From Cunninghamia lanceolata (Eukaryota > Streptophyta > Pinopsida > Cupressales > Cupressaceae), in the NCBI GenBank assembly GCA_027924645.1, contig BSBN01000187.1:11364001-11428000 (forward strand): 64,000 nt of DNA. The letters run 5' to 3'. This document shows positions 1 to 11,409 of this stretch, one piece after another (the stretch's first letter is position 1; each line of letters opens with the position of its first letter). The notes under the pieces are model-generated. The model did no database searches. It was given only the letters and a program-made list of their open reading frames with translations, and was not told where the DNA came from. Made by a program: the position numbers and the translations under genes.

Positions 1-517
1 ATTCTTTAACCCTTTTCCTTTTTTTAATTTCATAAATTCATCACCATAACTGCAAGTCATGACAAATAACAAGCAGAACAGAGAAATATACTGAAATCTC
101 GTAGGTAACTGAAAATCCTTAGCATATTTGAGTTAAATGCATGCAGTATTGAAAATATCATGCAAAGAATTGCAAATAATGGTAGAAATCATGCAAATAT
201 CAGCCTGTAGGCACATTATTTGACTAAATTCACAGTGCAGAGGTAGAATTATTGGAGATTTACGCAGAGCAGGCATACAGAGCAGGATATTTGGAGGAAT
301 AATGATGAACTTTGCAGAAATACGTAAGGCCCCTGAATGGAAAACAGCAACACACATCAACCACTGAGTAACGTCAGTAGATTAAGACCTAATCAACAGA
401 GACTTGGGATCATGAATTCTCTAAATTCATCGTATCTTTCAAGATGAGTAAAGGTTGTTGTGTAACTTTTATTCTATGTTTGTTTATGACTAACATCATT
501 CAACATCATCATCAACA
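1..517 (+). repeat. Left copy of a 0.4-kb direct repeat (possible 5' LTR end)
   Basis: This stretch aligns by eye with 2205-2632, with many substitutions and one ~20-bp length difference near 455-475. The similarity stops abruptly in both copies after the same terminal ...ATCAACA (517 here, 2632 in the other copy), after which the sequences are unrelated. A repeat pair flanking an ORF remnant and ending in CA is what LTRs look like. The left edge lies outside the window, and no tRNA-complementary primer site is seen just inside (from 518), so the LTR reading is an inference. Confidence 0.5.
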
Positions 518-1630
518 GTCACCCTCTCCATCAAGAATAGAGATGAATGCTGGAGATCAGGGTGGACATGATGATGATGGTGGGCATCAAGGATCCAAAG
601 ATCAAATACCTCAATGGCTTGAGAAAGAAATAGGTATGGAATCAGGTTTCAAGATTCAGGAATTTGATGTTTCAACATTATTTTTAGAAACCATCATGAA
701 GCCAAAGAGGAAAGCCAGATTAACATCTGCAATCAGAAGAGATCCTGCTACGGGTAGAAGGACCACCTAGGTAGCACTTCCCACAGTTGAAAAGGAGAAA
801 GGCAAGATCACCTTGGAAGAATTCCAGATTAGCACAGTTGATTTGGGGTTTGCCAATGAAGACCAAGAAGGTCAAGAAGGGAAGGATATAATAGATTCTT
901 TGACCCAAAGGGTGTAGAGAGAAAAGGAAAAGAATAAGCAGCATAAGGAGCACATTGCCCAGCTGCATTCATACATAAAAGGGTTGATTAACCCTGATCA
1001 TACACCATCAGATCAGGCAGTCCCATTGACTGCAATTTCTTAAGAGGAGGTTAATAAATTAGACCTCATGAAGCATGAGTCAGTGATCATGAGAAAATGG
1101 ATGTCATCAGCACTAAACGGAGTTGAAGAAGTAGTGGGACCCTCTTTGCAGAGGTGGAATTCTTTGGGTATCTCCAAGAAGAAGGTGGATAAATTACAGA
1201 ATGAGGCTGGAAGAAGATCATTCTAGTTAGAGAAAGCCTTGAGTGCTCTGAGTGAAATAAAGAGGATTAATCCTCAAATCCTGATAACTCATCAGGTGCT
1301 GAATAATAACACTGCCATGCTGGTGGATATTTGGTATAAGGACATCAGTTTTGAATGTGATGTACTGAAGAAGTGCAATAATAAATTAAGAGATATCAGT
1401 GTGAAACTACACAACACGATGTCCTCAGAGATAAATATTAGGCCCACAAGCACTCCATTGCCAAAGTTAAAACTCGGGATGGTGGAGAAGTTGATAAGAT
1501 AGTAAAAGCATATGAAAATATAAGGACAGTATTTAAGGTCCATATATAGGAGGATATTCATCAAGGTAGTGAAGACATGGAAAGTGATGATCATGATGAT
1601 CATGATGAAGAAGAAGAGCCTGAGGGGTAG
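444..1630 (+). pseudogene. Decayed ORF of an unknown repetitive family (C-terminal part)
   Basis: I do not recognise a named family. One reading frame starting at an ATG at 444 runs to about 1440 with internal stops near 768, 915, 1040 and 1224 (all TAG or TAA). It then continues in another frame to a TAG at 1628-1630, so at least one frameshift lies near 1440-1455. The segment around 700-1010 is clearly related to the ORF at 44935-45372: both have a basic PKR(K/R)AR motif, a D-A/P-ATG-R/K motif, then a K-x-x-x-F-Q-I-(S/T)-T-(I/V)-D-L-G stretch and a charged, coiled-coil-like region. Downstream it is helical and Lys/Glu/Leu-rich, and it ends in a very acidic D/E-rich tail (about 1580-1627). 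The N-terminal globular part present in the other copy is missing, so this is a deletion derivative. It sits between two direct repeats that may be LTRs. A gag-like protein or a captured host gene are both possible. Confidence 0.6.
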
Positions 1631-2204
1631 ATGAAGATGCGCTACAAAGGAAACATCTACATCAGGTACTTAGAGGAAAATAAGTTACCTAGATGGTTGC
1701 CAGCTTGAAACCTATGCCATGAGATACTACTGACCAAGTCAAACGGGAATATCCACCGTGGATCTTAATCGATAAATTTTGATCATAGATCATTTGTAAC
1801 CTCTCCCTCACCTTATTCTATAAAAGGTGCAAGGATGCCTTGTTTTAAACATTCGAAGCTTAATTGAAATTTGTTTGCTGAAATATCAGGGCCCATTTCA
1901 AAGTTATTATAAACATACATGTTTTTGCATACTTAATGAAAGAGAAGACCATTTTGATTACAAATCATCGTAAATCCTAAGTAGTCTGTGTTTGAATTCT
2001 TGATATATGCTTTGATTTGGTGCATCTCCCTTGGAGTGCTTATCAACCTGCATGTATTATCCTCATTCATTATCCTTTGAAGTTTGCATCATCTGTATCT
2101 AGCTGTGGAACTTCCTGGTGAAAATATGGTTTGATTTCTTCTCCTAGTGACAGTATCAAGTGTGTATGTGACTCAATAGCTGAAGATTCATCATAATTTG
2201 AAGT
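1631..2204 (+). other. Non-coding stretch with LTR-promoter character
   Basis: No ORF of interest. A TATA box lies at 1819-1826, and a purine-rich tract (about 1600-1630) precedes this stretch, as a polypurine tract would precede a 3' LTR. If the flanking repeats are LTRs, the U3 region of the right LTR lies here, but its exact start is not resolved. Confidence 0.35.
1819..1826 (+). promoter_or_regulatory. Candidate TATA box
   Basis: TATAAAAG sits about 390 bp upstream of the right direct repeat. This is a reasonable position for the U3 promoter of a putative LTR. It is a motif match only. Confidence 0.35.
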
Positions 2205-2632
2205 ATTCTTTTACATTTCTTTTAATTTTAGAACAATTCACCATCACAATTGCAAATAATAGATAATCAGAAGTAAATTACATGAAATATGCAGACATCT
2301 TGTAGATAAATGGAAATTCATAGCATATTTGAAGTCAAAGCATGTACAGTTGATAAATATCATGCAAAGATTTGAGCATAGATACATCATTTGAAGAAAT
2401 ATACTATGTAGAATAACCTTCTGTGTAGCATCTTTACAGAAACAGAGTCCTACTAATGAAGTAAACGTAAGGCCCCTGAATGGAAAACAGCAACACACAT
2501 CAACCACTGAGTAATGTCAGTTGATTAAGAACTAATCCACGGAGGGTTGGGATCATGAACTCTTTGAATTCATCGTTATCTTTCAAGATGAGTAAAGTCT
2601 ATGTTTGTTTATGACTAACATCATGATCAACA
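2205..2632 (+). repeat. Right copy of the 0.4-kb direct repeat (possible 3' LTR end)
   Basis: Aligns with 1-517. It ends ...GATCAACA at 2632, directly followed by GGAAC and then copia integrase coding sequence. If the unit is an LTR element inserted in copia-1, GGAAC (2633-2637) would be its TSD, and the matching copy would lie left of the window. Confidence 0.5.
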
Positions 2633-5177
2633 GGAACAATCTTCTACTAGATTGTTGGACTTAGTACACACTGATCTATGTGGACCAGTAAGAATCAAGA
2701 GTCTGCAAGGTGATAGATATTTCATGTTACTAATTGATGATCACTCCTGGATGATGTGGGTGACTTGCTTGAAAGAGAAATCTGAAGCACTTGAGAAGTT
2801 CAAAATATTCAAGGCTATGGTAGAAAATGAAACTAGGCTAAACATAAAATGTCTCAGGTCTGATAGATGTGGTGAATTCACTTCTAGAGAGTTCATAGAA
2901 TTCTATGAGAAACATGGAATAAAGAGAGAGTTATTTGCTCCGAGGACTCCATAGCAGAATGGAGTAGTGGAGAGAAAGAACCGGACCATCTAAGAAGCAT
3001 CTAGAACCATGATGATGGAAGCAAATGTCCCTCACATCTACTGGACAGAAGCTGTAAGCATTGTTGTCTATACTCTTAATCAAGTACAAATCAGAAGCAA
3101 TTCTAGTAAGACTCCTTATGAACTTTGGTTTGGAATCACTCCTACTGTGAAGTATTTCAGAGTCTTTGGTAGTAAATGTTATATCAAAAGAGATGAAAAC
3201 CTTGGCAAATTTGATGCTATAAGTGATGAAGGAATATTCTTGGGTTATTCTACTCAAAGCAAAGCATACTGGTGTTATAACAAGAGATTGAGAAAGATTG
3301 TAGAAAGTACAAATGTGAAGATTGATGAAGGCATTGAAAATCCCTCAAGGTTTTATGAGTATGAAATAGATTATTAGAATGATGTTTCTGTCCAAGAAGA
3401 ACAAGCCCCAACTGTAGTTTAGATTTAGACTGAACCAAAGAATCCTAAAATATAGGAAGAAGAAGAGACAAGTTTAAATGAATCTGTCCAAGAAATAGAA
3501 GTGCAAGAAATTCCCAAAACTCCCAGGTATGTAAGACTGAATCATTCTAAAGACCAAATCATAGGAGATAGAAGCAAAGGTGTTCAAACAAGAAGAAGAA
3601 TTGCTCAAGATTCAGTAAAGTATTGTCTAATTTCAAAGGTTGAACCAAAAATAATAAGTGAAGCATGCAATGATGAAAGCTGGGCTAAAGCATTGGAGGA
3701 AGAGTTGATGCAGATTAAAAAAAATCACACTTGGGATGTTGTTCCCAAACCTAAAGACAAAAATGTGATTGGGACTAAGTGGGTATTCCAGAATAAACTG
3801 AATGAAGATGGTGAAGTAGTCCGAAATAAAGCCAGATTGGTCTATAAGGGTTATTCTCAAGTAGAATGAGTTGAGTTTGAAGAAAATTTTCCTCTAGTGG
3901 CAAGAATTGAAGTAGTCAGATTATTTCTTACTTTTGTTTCCTTCAAGGATTTCAAAGTATATTAGATGGTTGTCAAGTCTGCCTTCTTGAATGGTGATTT
4001 GGAAGAAGAGGTATACATTGAGTAACCAGCTGGATTCCAATTGTCTGGTCATGGTGATATGGTTTGCAAGTTGAAGAAAGCATTGTATGGACTCAAACAA
4101 GCCCCAAGAGCCTGATATGAAAGATTGGACAAACATCTTTTGAAGATTGGTTTCAATAAAAGTATTGCTGATAGTAACTTGTACTTCAAGATTGATCATG
4201 AAAATATCTTGATTGTTGAAGTATTTGTTGATGATATTATTTTTGGAGGAAAAGATAGTATGTGTAAGACTTTTGCAAATCAAATGAAAAGTGAATTTGA
4301 GATGTCTATGTTTGGGGAAATGAATTTCTTCTTGGGTCTACAAATCTCTCAAACAAAGAAAGGAATCTTCATATCACAAACCAAATATGTGAAAGAATTG
4401 TTGAAGAAATTTGGGATGGAAGATTCAAAGCCAATGAATACTCCCATGGCAACTGGATGTAAACTAAGCAAAGATGATGAATCTCCTAAGGTCAATCAAA
4501 AAAAGTATAGGTCAATGATTGGAGGACTACTGTACCTTACTCAAACTAGACCTGACATTATGAATGTTGTTGGTCTTGTTGCCAAATTCCAAGCTGATCC
4601 TCGAGAGTATCATGTCATGGCAATCAAGAGAATTCTCAGATATCTAAAGGGAACAATTGAGTATGGCTTATGGTATCCTAGGGATCATGATTTCTCTCTT
4701 CATGCATATACAGATGTTGATTGGGCAGGAGATGTGAATGACCAGAAGAGTACTAGTGGTGGTGTATTCTTTTTGGAGAAAAGATTGGTGTCTTGGCTGA
4801 GTAAGAAACAAGAGGCAATATCTTTGTCCACTGCAGAAGTAGAGTATATTGCAGCAGTAGGTAGTTGCACTCAAGTATTGTGGATGAAGCAAATGCTAAG
4901 AGACATTAGAGTGGATTATGAAGAACCTATCACAATCTTCTATGATAACTCAAGTGTAATAAATATATCAAAAAATCTAGTGTTACATTCAAAGACAAAA
5001 TATATATCCATCAAGTTTCACCTTTTGAGAGAGCAGGTGAACAAGAATAAAGTCAGATTGGAGTTTGTGCCCTCAAAGGATTAGATTGTAGATATTTTTA
5101 CTAAACCTCTACCTAAGGACTCTTTTGAGTATCTCAAGGAGAAGTTAGGGGTTATTACCCCTCTGGTTCTGAATTAA
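2633..5177 (+). pseudogene. Copia-1: 5'-truncated Ty1/copia pol (integrase, RT, RNase H)
   Basis: The whole stretch stays in one frame, so there are no frameshifts, but it has about 11 premature stops, including those near 2952, 2991, 3375, 3420, 3426, 3453, 3867, 3963, 4023, 4113 and 5082. The order is typical for copia: integrase catalytic core from 2652 (LVHTDLCGP with the first Asp, the GEFTS Asp/Glu region, then [10 protein letters not shown]), the conserved GYSTQSKAY segment, the RT core from about 3740 with FVDD near 4228, RNase H with AYTDVDWAGD near 4705, and the C-terminal DIFTKPLP tail just before TAA at 5175. Gag, zinc knuckle and protease are absent, because the 5' part is cut off at the junction with the repeat ending at 2632. 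It is closely related to the intact copia-2 (25499-29653), which lets the stops be read as point mutations. Terminal stop codon at 5175-5177. Confidence 0.95.
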
Positions 5178-5500
5178 GATGCACTGATGTGCATCAGTCT
5201 GGTGGATCTCATAGTCATATCTTGTCATATGGAATGATGATAGGAAGCTGCTACTCAAGGGGAGCAGTCTGTATGATTCTGAAGTATGGTGCAAGTATGT
5301 GTCCTTTGCCATTGATGTCAAAGGGGGAGAGAAGACATGTGAAAAAAAAAAGTGATTGCTAATCAAAGGGGGAGAAATAAAGAAAGAAAAGATATGTGAA
5401 TGATTGATGTTGTTAGGGAGCCAGTGAGGAGAAATTCTTGTCTTGATGGTCAAAACAGTTTTTCACATCATATGTTGCCATCAATGACAAAGGGGGAGAT
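5178..5500 (+). other. Copia-1 3' untranslated region and polypurine tract
   Basis: Non-coding DNA between the pol stop and the 3' LTR. The polypurine tract AAAGGGGGAGAT (5489-5500) abuts the LTR start TGTTACGAG at 5501. A similar purine tract (around 5322-5335) occurs upstream. The same layout is seen, inverted, in copia-2 at 25176-25498. Confidence 0.85.
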
Positions 5501-6308
5501 TGTTACGAGTATGGGCCTAACCGGTGTTGTCATTGATGTCAACATACTCCTGTTGCATTGATGTCAAGGATTGGATGAGCTGTGTGCTGAGGATATTGAG
5601 AAAATTAGCCCTATTAGAAACAGACAAGAATAGTAAAGTCAGTCAAGTTCCATGAAGTAAAGATTCCAGACAATTGAAGATCAGAGGATGTGCATCAAAG
5701 GGTTTGTAGATATATGTCTGAAGGTGCTTCTGTAAAGATTTCAGAGATCTGCATGAATATATGGAGAAGTTATATCCATTTGAGTAAAACTAGTTCTGGT
5801 AGCTGTTCAGAGGTGATGGAGTGACACAAATTGGTCCGGTGAGATCCGAAAATGCAATATCTTGTTCTGCAGATCTGGTGGCATGTTTGAGAAGCCAATG
5901 TGAATTGACAACTCAATTGGTTCATGGTTTGGAGGTCCGCAAGCAATTATTCTTATGTGACAGTGATGACCGGCTGTGTTCTTAAGGTTCTAGATGAAGA
6001 TGCGAATGATTTCAGCAAGCAGAAGTGGTGTGGATTTCTTGGTGTTTTAGGCAAGCTTGTGGGGGTCTCTAGGTAGTGTCTAGTTCGTGTTGGTGGTCCA
6101 CATTGAAGATAGAGCTTGTAACTAAAGATTTATCTTTGGGTGATGTTCTTCCCAGTACTGGCTGACTAGATGTTTTACACATGTTGCGGATGATCTTGAA
6201 GATGTTTTACAAAGCATGGCATGTTCCTCAAAGAAGATTGAAGTCCCAGTTATGCATAACCAATTGGGTAGTGATGCGCATGAAGTTTTTGTAATAGGTC
6301 AAGTTATA
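5501..6308 (+). repeat. Copia-1 3' LTR, first segment
   Basis: Starts TGTTACGAGTATGGG right after the polypurine tract and matches the LTR starts of copia-2 and copia-3, which share a TTGTCATTGATGTCAACATA core. The LTR is interrupted after TTATA (6304-6308) by a 5.1-kb insertion and resumes at 11410. The two segments together give about 1389 bp, between the 1294 bp of copia-2 and the 1534 bp of copia-3. Confidence 0.85.
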
Positions 6309-8808
6309 TGTGAGGACCGCCCTTTTTACTACTGTTGTTATGACTATTTACAGTACTATTATTGTTACTTTCATATTTGTGGGATAGCAGTTCCCGGAAT
6401 TTGTCAGACTATTTAACTTTATTATGTTTTCGGAAAAACTAATTGGGTGATGTTTGGATAAGTTTACTTTTCAGAAAAATGAATTAGGTAATGATGGAAA
6501 ATTGTAATATGATTTTTAATTATGTTAAATTGTACTAGGGCATGAGAATGCATGTTTTATTTAAGTTGCTTCGGCTATGATGAATTTATGTGGTTACTGA
6601 TCTTGTAATTGAGTGTGCAGGGATTACTAATCGAACCACAGATTTCGGAGATCATTCCACACCTTGTTAATTGTTATTCCCGGTTAAGCCGATCTGGTCC
6701 CACGAGGAACCAAGATCTCTTTGTGTTTGATGTCATGATGTAATGTGGTCTTTCGTATGGTCGAGTGGGTTAGGTTACCCTCATGTAACATTATTTTTAT
6801 AATTAAGTGTTGTAAAGAGATTGAATTTGAAATTTCTTATTTTATTTAAATTATGAGGCCCTTTTCTTGTGCTTTACCTTGACCAGGGGTGTCTTGTATG
6901 GGTTAAAGTTGACCCTGGGTTATACCCCATGGGTCCAGGGGCCCATTTGGCATGGGTAACCCTTGAGTAACCTCCATCTAGTCAACTTAACCTTCCCCTG
7001 AAGTTAAGTGGCGAAAATTGGAGGTAGGAGGGGACATGATGGGTTGTACCAACACTCAACCCATCCCCTCTACATTTCCCTAGATAAGAGATGCCACCCA
7101 TTAGTGAAAGTCACCTCTTCTTTAGTGAGATTCCCCCATGTACTATGGGGACACCCATGTGAAGAAAGGAGAAAGAGGCATGGGTCACCTGTCTTGTTCC
7201 CATTTAACTCTTTTTTTTATTTCTCCCATGAGAAAGTGGAGTCACATGAGAGGAATAAGGAGTACCCTTGGGAATGGAGAGTGACATAAGCCACCTGGAT
7301 AGAATAGTGGTTTTTGGGAAGGGTGAGGAGGTGACAAGTGTCACTTCCCCATTTCTCAAAATTAAAAAGAAAGAGAATTTGGGTTATTTATTTTCAAATT
7401 TTGGGATGAGAGGGAGTTAGTTGAATTTTGGGGAAAAACTTTCATTTTGGCCTTACCAAAAATAGAGAAGTTAGTTTGGAAGATAGAGAAGGGAGAGGGA
7501 GTTGGTGGCTAAGGTTGGAAGTGAACTCTGTGGACTCTGCAACAACTTCATTCCAGGAGGGCTTTGCAAGGTTGGTCTGAATTTTACCTTTGATTTTGTA
7601 GACTTGAAACGTGTATGAAATGTGTGTGAAATATGTGTTTAGACTTGTTTTCTGTGGGGTTCTTGTCGGGTTGTTTGACAGAGCGTCTCCCACTTGGGAG
7701 AAATGCTCATCAAGTTTGGGGTAGGGGAGGAGAGATCCTCCTCGGGTGCATACCTGTTTCCATCTTTTGGGATGTTGAAAGCCTTGAGGGCATGTATCTG
7801 TGACTGTATTTTTGACTTGAGAGTCATATACAGATTTCTTACAAATTGTGATCACACTTGGTTGAGACCAAGAAAAATTTATATTAGTTCATTTATTTGT
7901 CAGGGTGACACTTTGGAGTCGAGTGTGTCCACTCTCCTGCCCCTTATGAAACTCACTGTAGTTGAGTTTCCGTATTGTGTAAAATACCCATGGGTGTATG
8001 TGTGCTTTGGGATTGTTGTTGTTTCTGTTGTGAAGTGGAGTGTTTGAGTACCCAGGTGTGAGTATGGTCTCCCTAGCTCGGGGGTGACCCTCTTGCGGGT
8101 CTACGGTAGGGAGGAGAGCTAGACGAGTGGTATTTTCTTCTTTGTTTGTCTTTGATACGCGGGTTTTTCTCTTGGAGCTTCTGGTTGGCTATTTATGAAG
8201 AAATAGTTCATCTTCTTGTCATGAGAATTAGGCCTGGTTCATTTCATAGAGATGAAGAGAGAACACCTCTCTTGTTATTGTTGTAAATTAATGATATTCT
8301 GGGAGTGAAGAAAATCACCTCCCTGATCTTGTTATTATTGGACTTTTATTTGGTTGTCATAAGTTCTCAGTTGTATACTGTTTGGGAGGAGAAAGTTCAT
8401 ATCTGGGAAGTTAAGTGGTAGTATTCATGATTGAGAAGCTGTAATATGAATGTGCTTAAATTTTAAGTTGATGTTGCAAACTTTGTTCAATAGCAATTTT
8501 TGTGTTTCAAGTATTACTGAAAGGAAAAAGTTCATTTTTTTGCAATCTAATCTGAGTTGTTTACATTTGAAAGTTTGGAATTGCTTAACTAGTTGAAATG
8601 TTAGTTTTTATAGTTCAATGTTAAAATGGAAAAGACAGTTTTAAATGTTTGAGTTCTTCTCCATATTTAGTGGATTCTGTTAAATTCTAGCATGTATATA
8701 TATTCTGTTTGTACATTTAAGCATTCTTAAATGTTTATGAAAATGGAAATCTATACTTATAATAAAGGGATAGCTATTTACCATTTCTACCGATTAAGTG
8801 AAATTGGG

Positions 8809-8834
8809 ATATATATATATATATATATATATAT
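8809..8834. repeat. (AT)n microsatellite
   Basis: Simple alternating AT run of about 26 bp inside the 5.1-kb insertion. Confidence 0.9.
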
Positions 8835-9095
8835 CTAATTGTTATGACAATTTCTTTATAACAGGTTGATTTGGAGAAAATGCATAAAGTAGTGAATTTG
8901 AGAAAAATTTTTTAGGAATTGGAATTATACAAATACATAAAGAATATTTTTCTCTAAGTAAATTTATAAATATATATAGAGATATATATATATTACTCAT
9001 TTTGAGTAATTATCATTTTTCAGAATAATAGAGAAATTGAAAGTAATTATAATTGTTATGAAATTGAATGTTATATATCAATATAAAAAAAAGGG

Positions 9096-9215
9096 GATAT
9101 ATATATATATATATGAAATATATATATATATAAATATATTATCATTGATATATACATATATATATATATTTATATATGAATATATATAAATATATATATA
9201 TATACTTGTAAATAT
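9096..9215. repeat. Interrupted (AT)n microsatellite block
   Basis: A run of TATATA blocks broken by short unique bits. It borders the GC-rich foldback island on its left. Confidence 0.85.
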
Positions 9216-9306
9216 ATTATTATTGATAATAATCAACGATTAGCATCTTGTGAAAGACTGTCAAAGTTTAAGCCGTGGATTAAAATATAGTCGCGGTTTA
9301 GAATAG

Positions 9307-9330
9307 GCGGTGGGGAGAAATCCCCACCGC
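9307..9330. repeat. 10-bp perfect inverted repeat (hairpin 1)
   Basis: GCGGTGGGGA pairs with TCCCCACCGC around a 4-base GAAA loop. It is the first of three strong hairpins within about 310 bp. Confidence 0.85.
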
Positions 9331-9355
9331 AGACCCTCATACATATATATGAAGG

Positions 9356-9427
9356 TGTGGAGTGGGGCGGAGCCCCACCCACACCCCACGTCGTGGGAAT
9401 GTGGGTGGGGCTCCGCCCCACTCCACA
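9356..9427. repeat. 28-bp perfect inverted repeat (hairpin 2)
   Basis: Arms 9356-9383 and 9400-9427 are exact reverse complements, rich in GGGGCGGAGCCCC. The 16-base spacer contains its own 6-bp inverted repeat (9385-9390 with 9392-9397). The strength and symmetry are far above chance in AT-rich surroundings. Confidence 0.95.
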
Positions 9428-9467
9428 TCCCCCCCAATCCCTTATGCCTCCTGCGGCCTGCACAGGC

Positions 9468-9556
9468 CCGCCGCTCTGCGGCCACCGTCGATCCTGTCCG
9501 CCGCTCTGCGGCCACCGCCGATCCTATCCGCCGCTCTGTCACTGCGGCCACCGCCG
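9468..9556. repeat. GC-rich tandem repeat, 30-bp unit
   Basis: Two nearly identical 30-bp units (9468-9497 and 9498-9527; two differences) followed by a third, altered one. Each starts CCGCCGCTCTGCGGCCACCG. ORFs seen in several frames on both strands here are by-products of the low-complexity composition. Confidence 0.9.
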
Positions 9557-9595
9557 CCCATGGCCGCCGTCGGCTGTGGAATCTAAAGCAATAAA

Positions 9596-9619
9596 ATGTT
9601 AGGGCTTGGGCCCTAACAT
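9596..9619. repeat. 10-bp perfect inverted repeat (hairpin 3)
   Basis: ATGTTAGGGC pairs with GCCCTAACAT around TTGG. It closes the foldback cluster, after which AT microsatellites resume. Confidence 0.85.
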
Positions 9620-9659
9620 ATGATTGGTTTATTTGAATATAAATACAGTTTTTATATAG

Positions 9660-9742
9660 CTCTATATATAGGCATATATATATACTATATATGTCTATGT
9701 ATATAGCTATATATATAATATAATAATGATTATATATCTATC

Positions 9743-9776
<34 letters not shown>

Positions 9777-9886
9777 TATAGATATATAAGTCGTGGTAAA
9801 CCAATTTCGTCCTATGCATAGACATTAAAATAAATATATTATATATATATGTATATATATATAGATATATATATATATATATATAT

Positions 9887-9924
<38 letters not shown>
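9660..9924. repeat. AT/GA microsatellite block
   Basis: Long stretches of TATATA with a short GAGAGAGA tract near 9760. It flanks the foldback island on the right. Confidence 0.85.
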
Positions 9925-9928
<4 letters not shown>

Positions 9929-11409
9929 CATAGGAGTAAATCTATGAACCATTTTATTGGGCCCTCGTTTTAAATCGTTATAAACCATGTCTCATGGATA
10001 TAGAGAAAAAAAATATAACAAATTATATTCTCATAGTAGATGTTATTAAGTGTTGAACACAACAACCAAAGAAGATATATTACCATGAATAGAGTTTTAT
10101 AAAGTGGTGAACCACCTGCATCTATTTACAACGTTAAACGAGTCACAACCAGTGGATTAATAGTCATTATAGTAACAACAGTAATAGTAACAACAGTAAT
10201 TATAAACAAGGGAAAATAAAATTATAATGTAAAAGAGAGTTAAAGAATATTCAGTGATACTCTGGAAAGAGTTTCTCGAAAGTTTCAACTATCAACGTAA
10301 TACCAATCACCCGGAAAATGAAGAGGAAAATTACAGATCACTTGTTCAAAAGAACACTGGAAATAAACTTAAGAAGCCACCACTGACAATCCATGTGGCC
10401 ATATTAATCTCAACTGTAGCAAACGACCTCATAAGTAAACCTGTAAGAGGGTCCGAAGAAGAAAAACTAACATTGGAAAACACAGAGGAGAAAATGCGCG
10501 ACACTTCTCACATGGGATAAGAGAACTAAGTTGACGGACCCTTCTGCCAAATTTGCTTAGGAACAAGTTGACTAAGTATATACGAAGAGGAGGAACCTAG
10601 ATCGGGGAAGATTAGGAGACCGAGTCCAGCGAAATAGTAAACCAGCCTTTGTGACCTAGATCATTCTGAAATTAGGTTTAATATCAACAATAGCTGCAGT
10701 GATAACCCTGATTGATGTAAATCATGAAGAAAGGTCAGGATGCACATAAAGAAAGCATAGAAAACGAAAGAGAGAGAGAGACTGAAATATAAACACACTA
10801 AATTAACAGAGGAATAGTTAAGGTAAGGGCGATAAAGATATAATCAAAATTAAGAACTTGTGAAAAGGGAAGAGAGAGCAACCAAACCGCCTTGTTGAAA
10901 ATGCTAAGTCATAAGAGGAGTATGTTTCAAGAAACAAGAGAGGAGACAGACAACCGTGCCTGGCTGAAAAATGACTAAATAGGGAGATCACTAGTCGGTT
11001 TAGTCGGAACAAGGCATCGTGGGAAGTTGTTCCTCTATCAGCGAACCACGTGCGTAAATGAATGCAGCGTAATTCCCACTAACGCCGTAAGGCATTATGC
11101 TACCGAAAATTGCCGAGGGTTCGATTTAAGAACTTTGGTAATCTCACTCTTGCAATGACGTTAGCAGCGTTGTATAGACCCTCTTGTTGATCTATATGCT
11201 TCTGGTTGCACGCAATTATACTTGTATTCCGCCGAAGAGTGTAGCGTTTCACCATGAGAGAACACCGTTGAGCATGTGTACGCATGCGAAGGGGGTTTTT
11301 AGGACAGTGTGAGAAAAGTTTTTCATATCTCGTGTCATAACCACATGACAGATGTGGCTATGACACGTGCGATGTGTGTTGTGACCACATGGAAAATGTG
11401 GGCATGACA

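Larger units (their letters stand above)
6309..11409. mobile_element. 5.1-kb TG...CA insertion with TSD TTATA (giant solo LTR or non-coding LTR element)
   Basis: Begins TGTGAGGACCGCCC at 6309 and ends ...GGGCATGACA at 11409. It is flanked by TTATA on both sides (6304-6308 and 11410-11414) and splits the copia-1 LTR. TG/CA ends and a 5-bp TSD are the mark of LTR-retrotransposon integration. I see no second copy of either end inside it, no primer-binding site, and no ORF resembling gag, protease, RT or integrase. It is therefore either an unusually long solo LTR or a coding-less element. The ORFs in it (for example 7008-7289, 7442-7855, 10254-10520) are short, lack recognisable domains and are not called. 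It contains AT microsatellites and a GC-rich foldback cluster, listed separately. Confidence 0.75.

Noticed and set aside
7442..8047. ORFs of 137 and 117 aa on opposite strands
   Set aside because: They overlap each other inside the 5.1-kb non-coding insertion and show no recognisable motif.
9233..9602. Several overlapping ORFs on both strands in the GC-rich island
   Set aside because: They follow from hairpin symmetry and the 30-bp GC repeat. All frames are open together, and none resembles a protein family.
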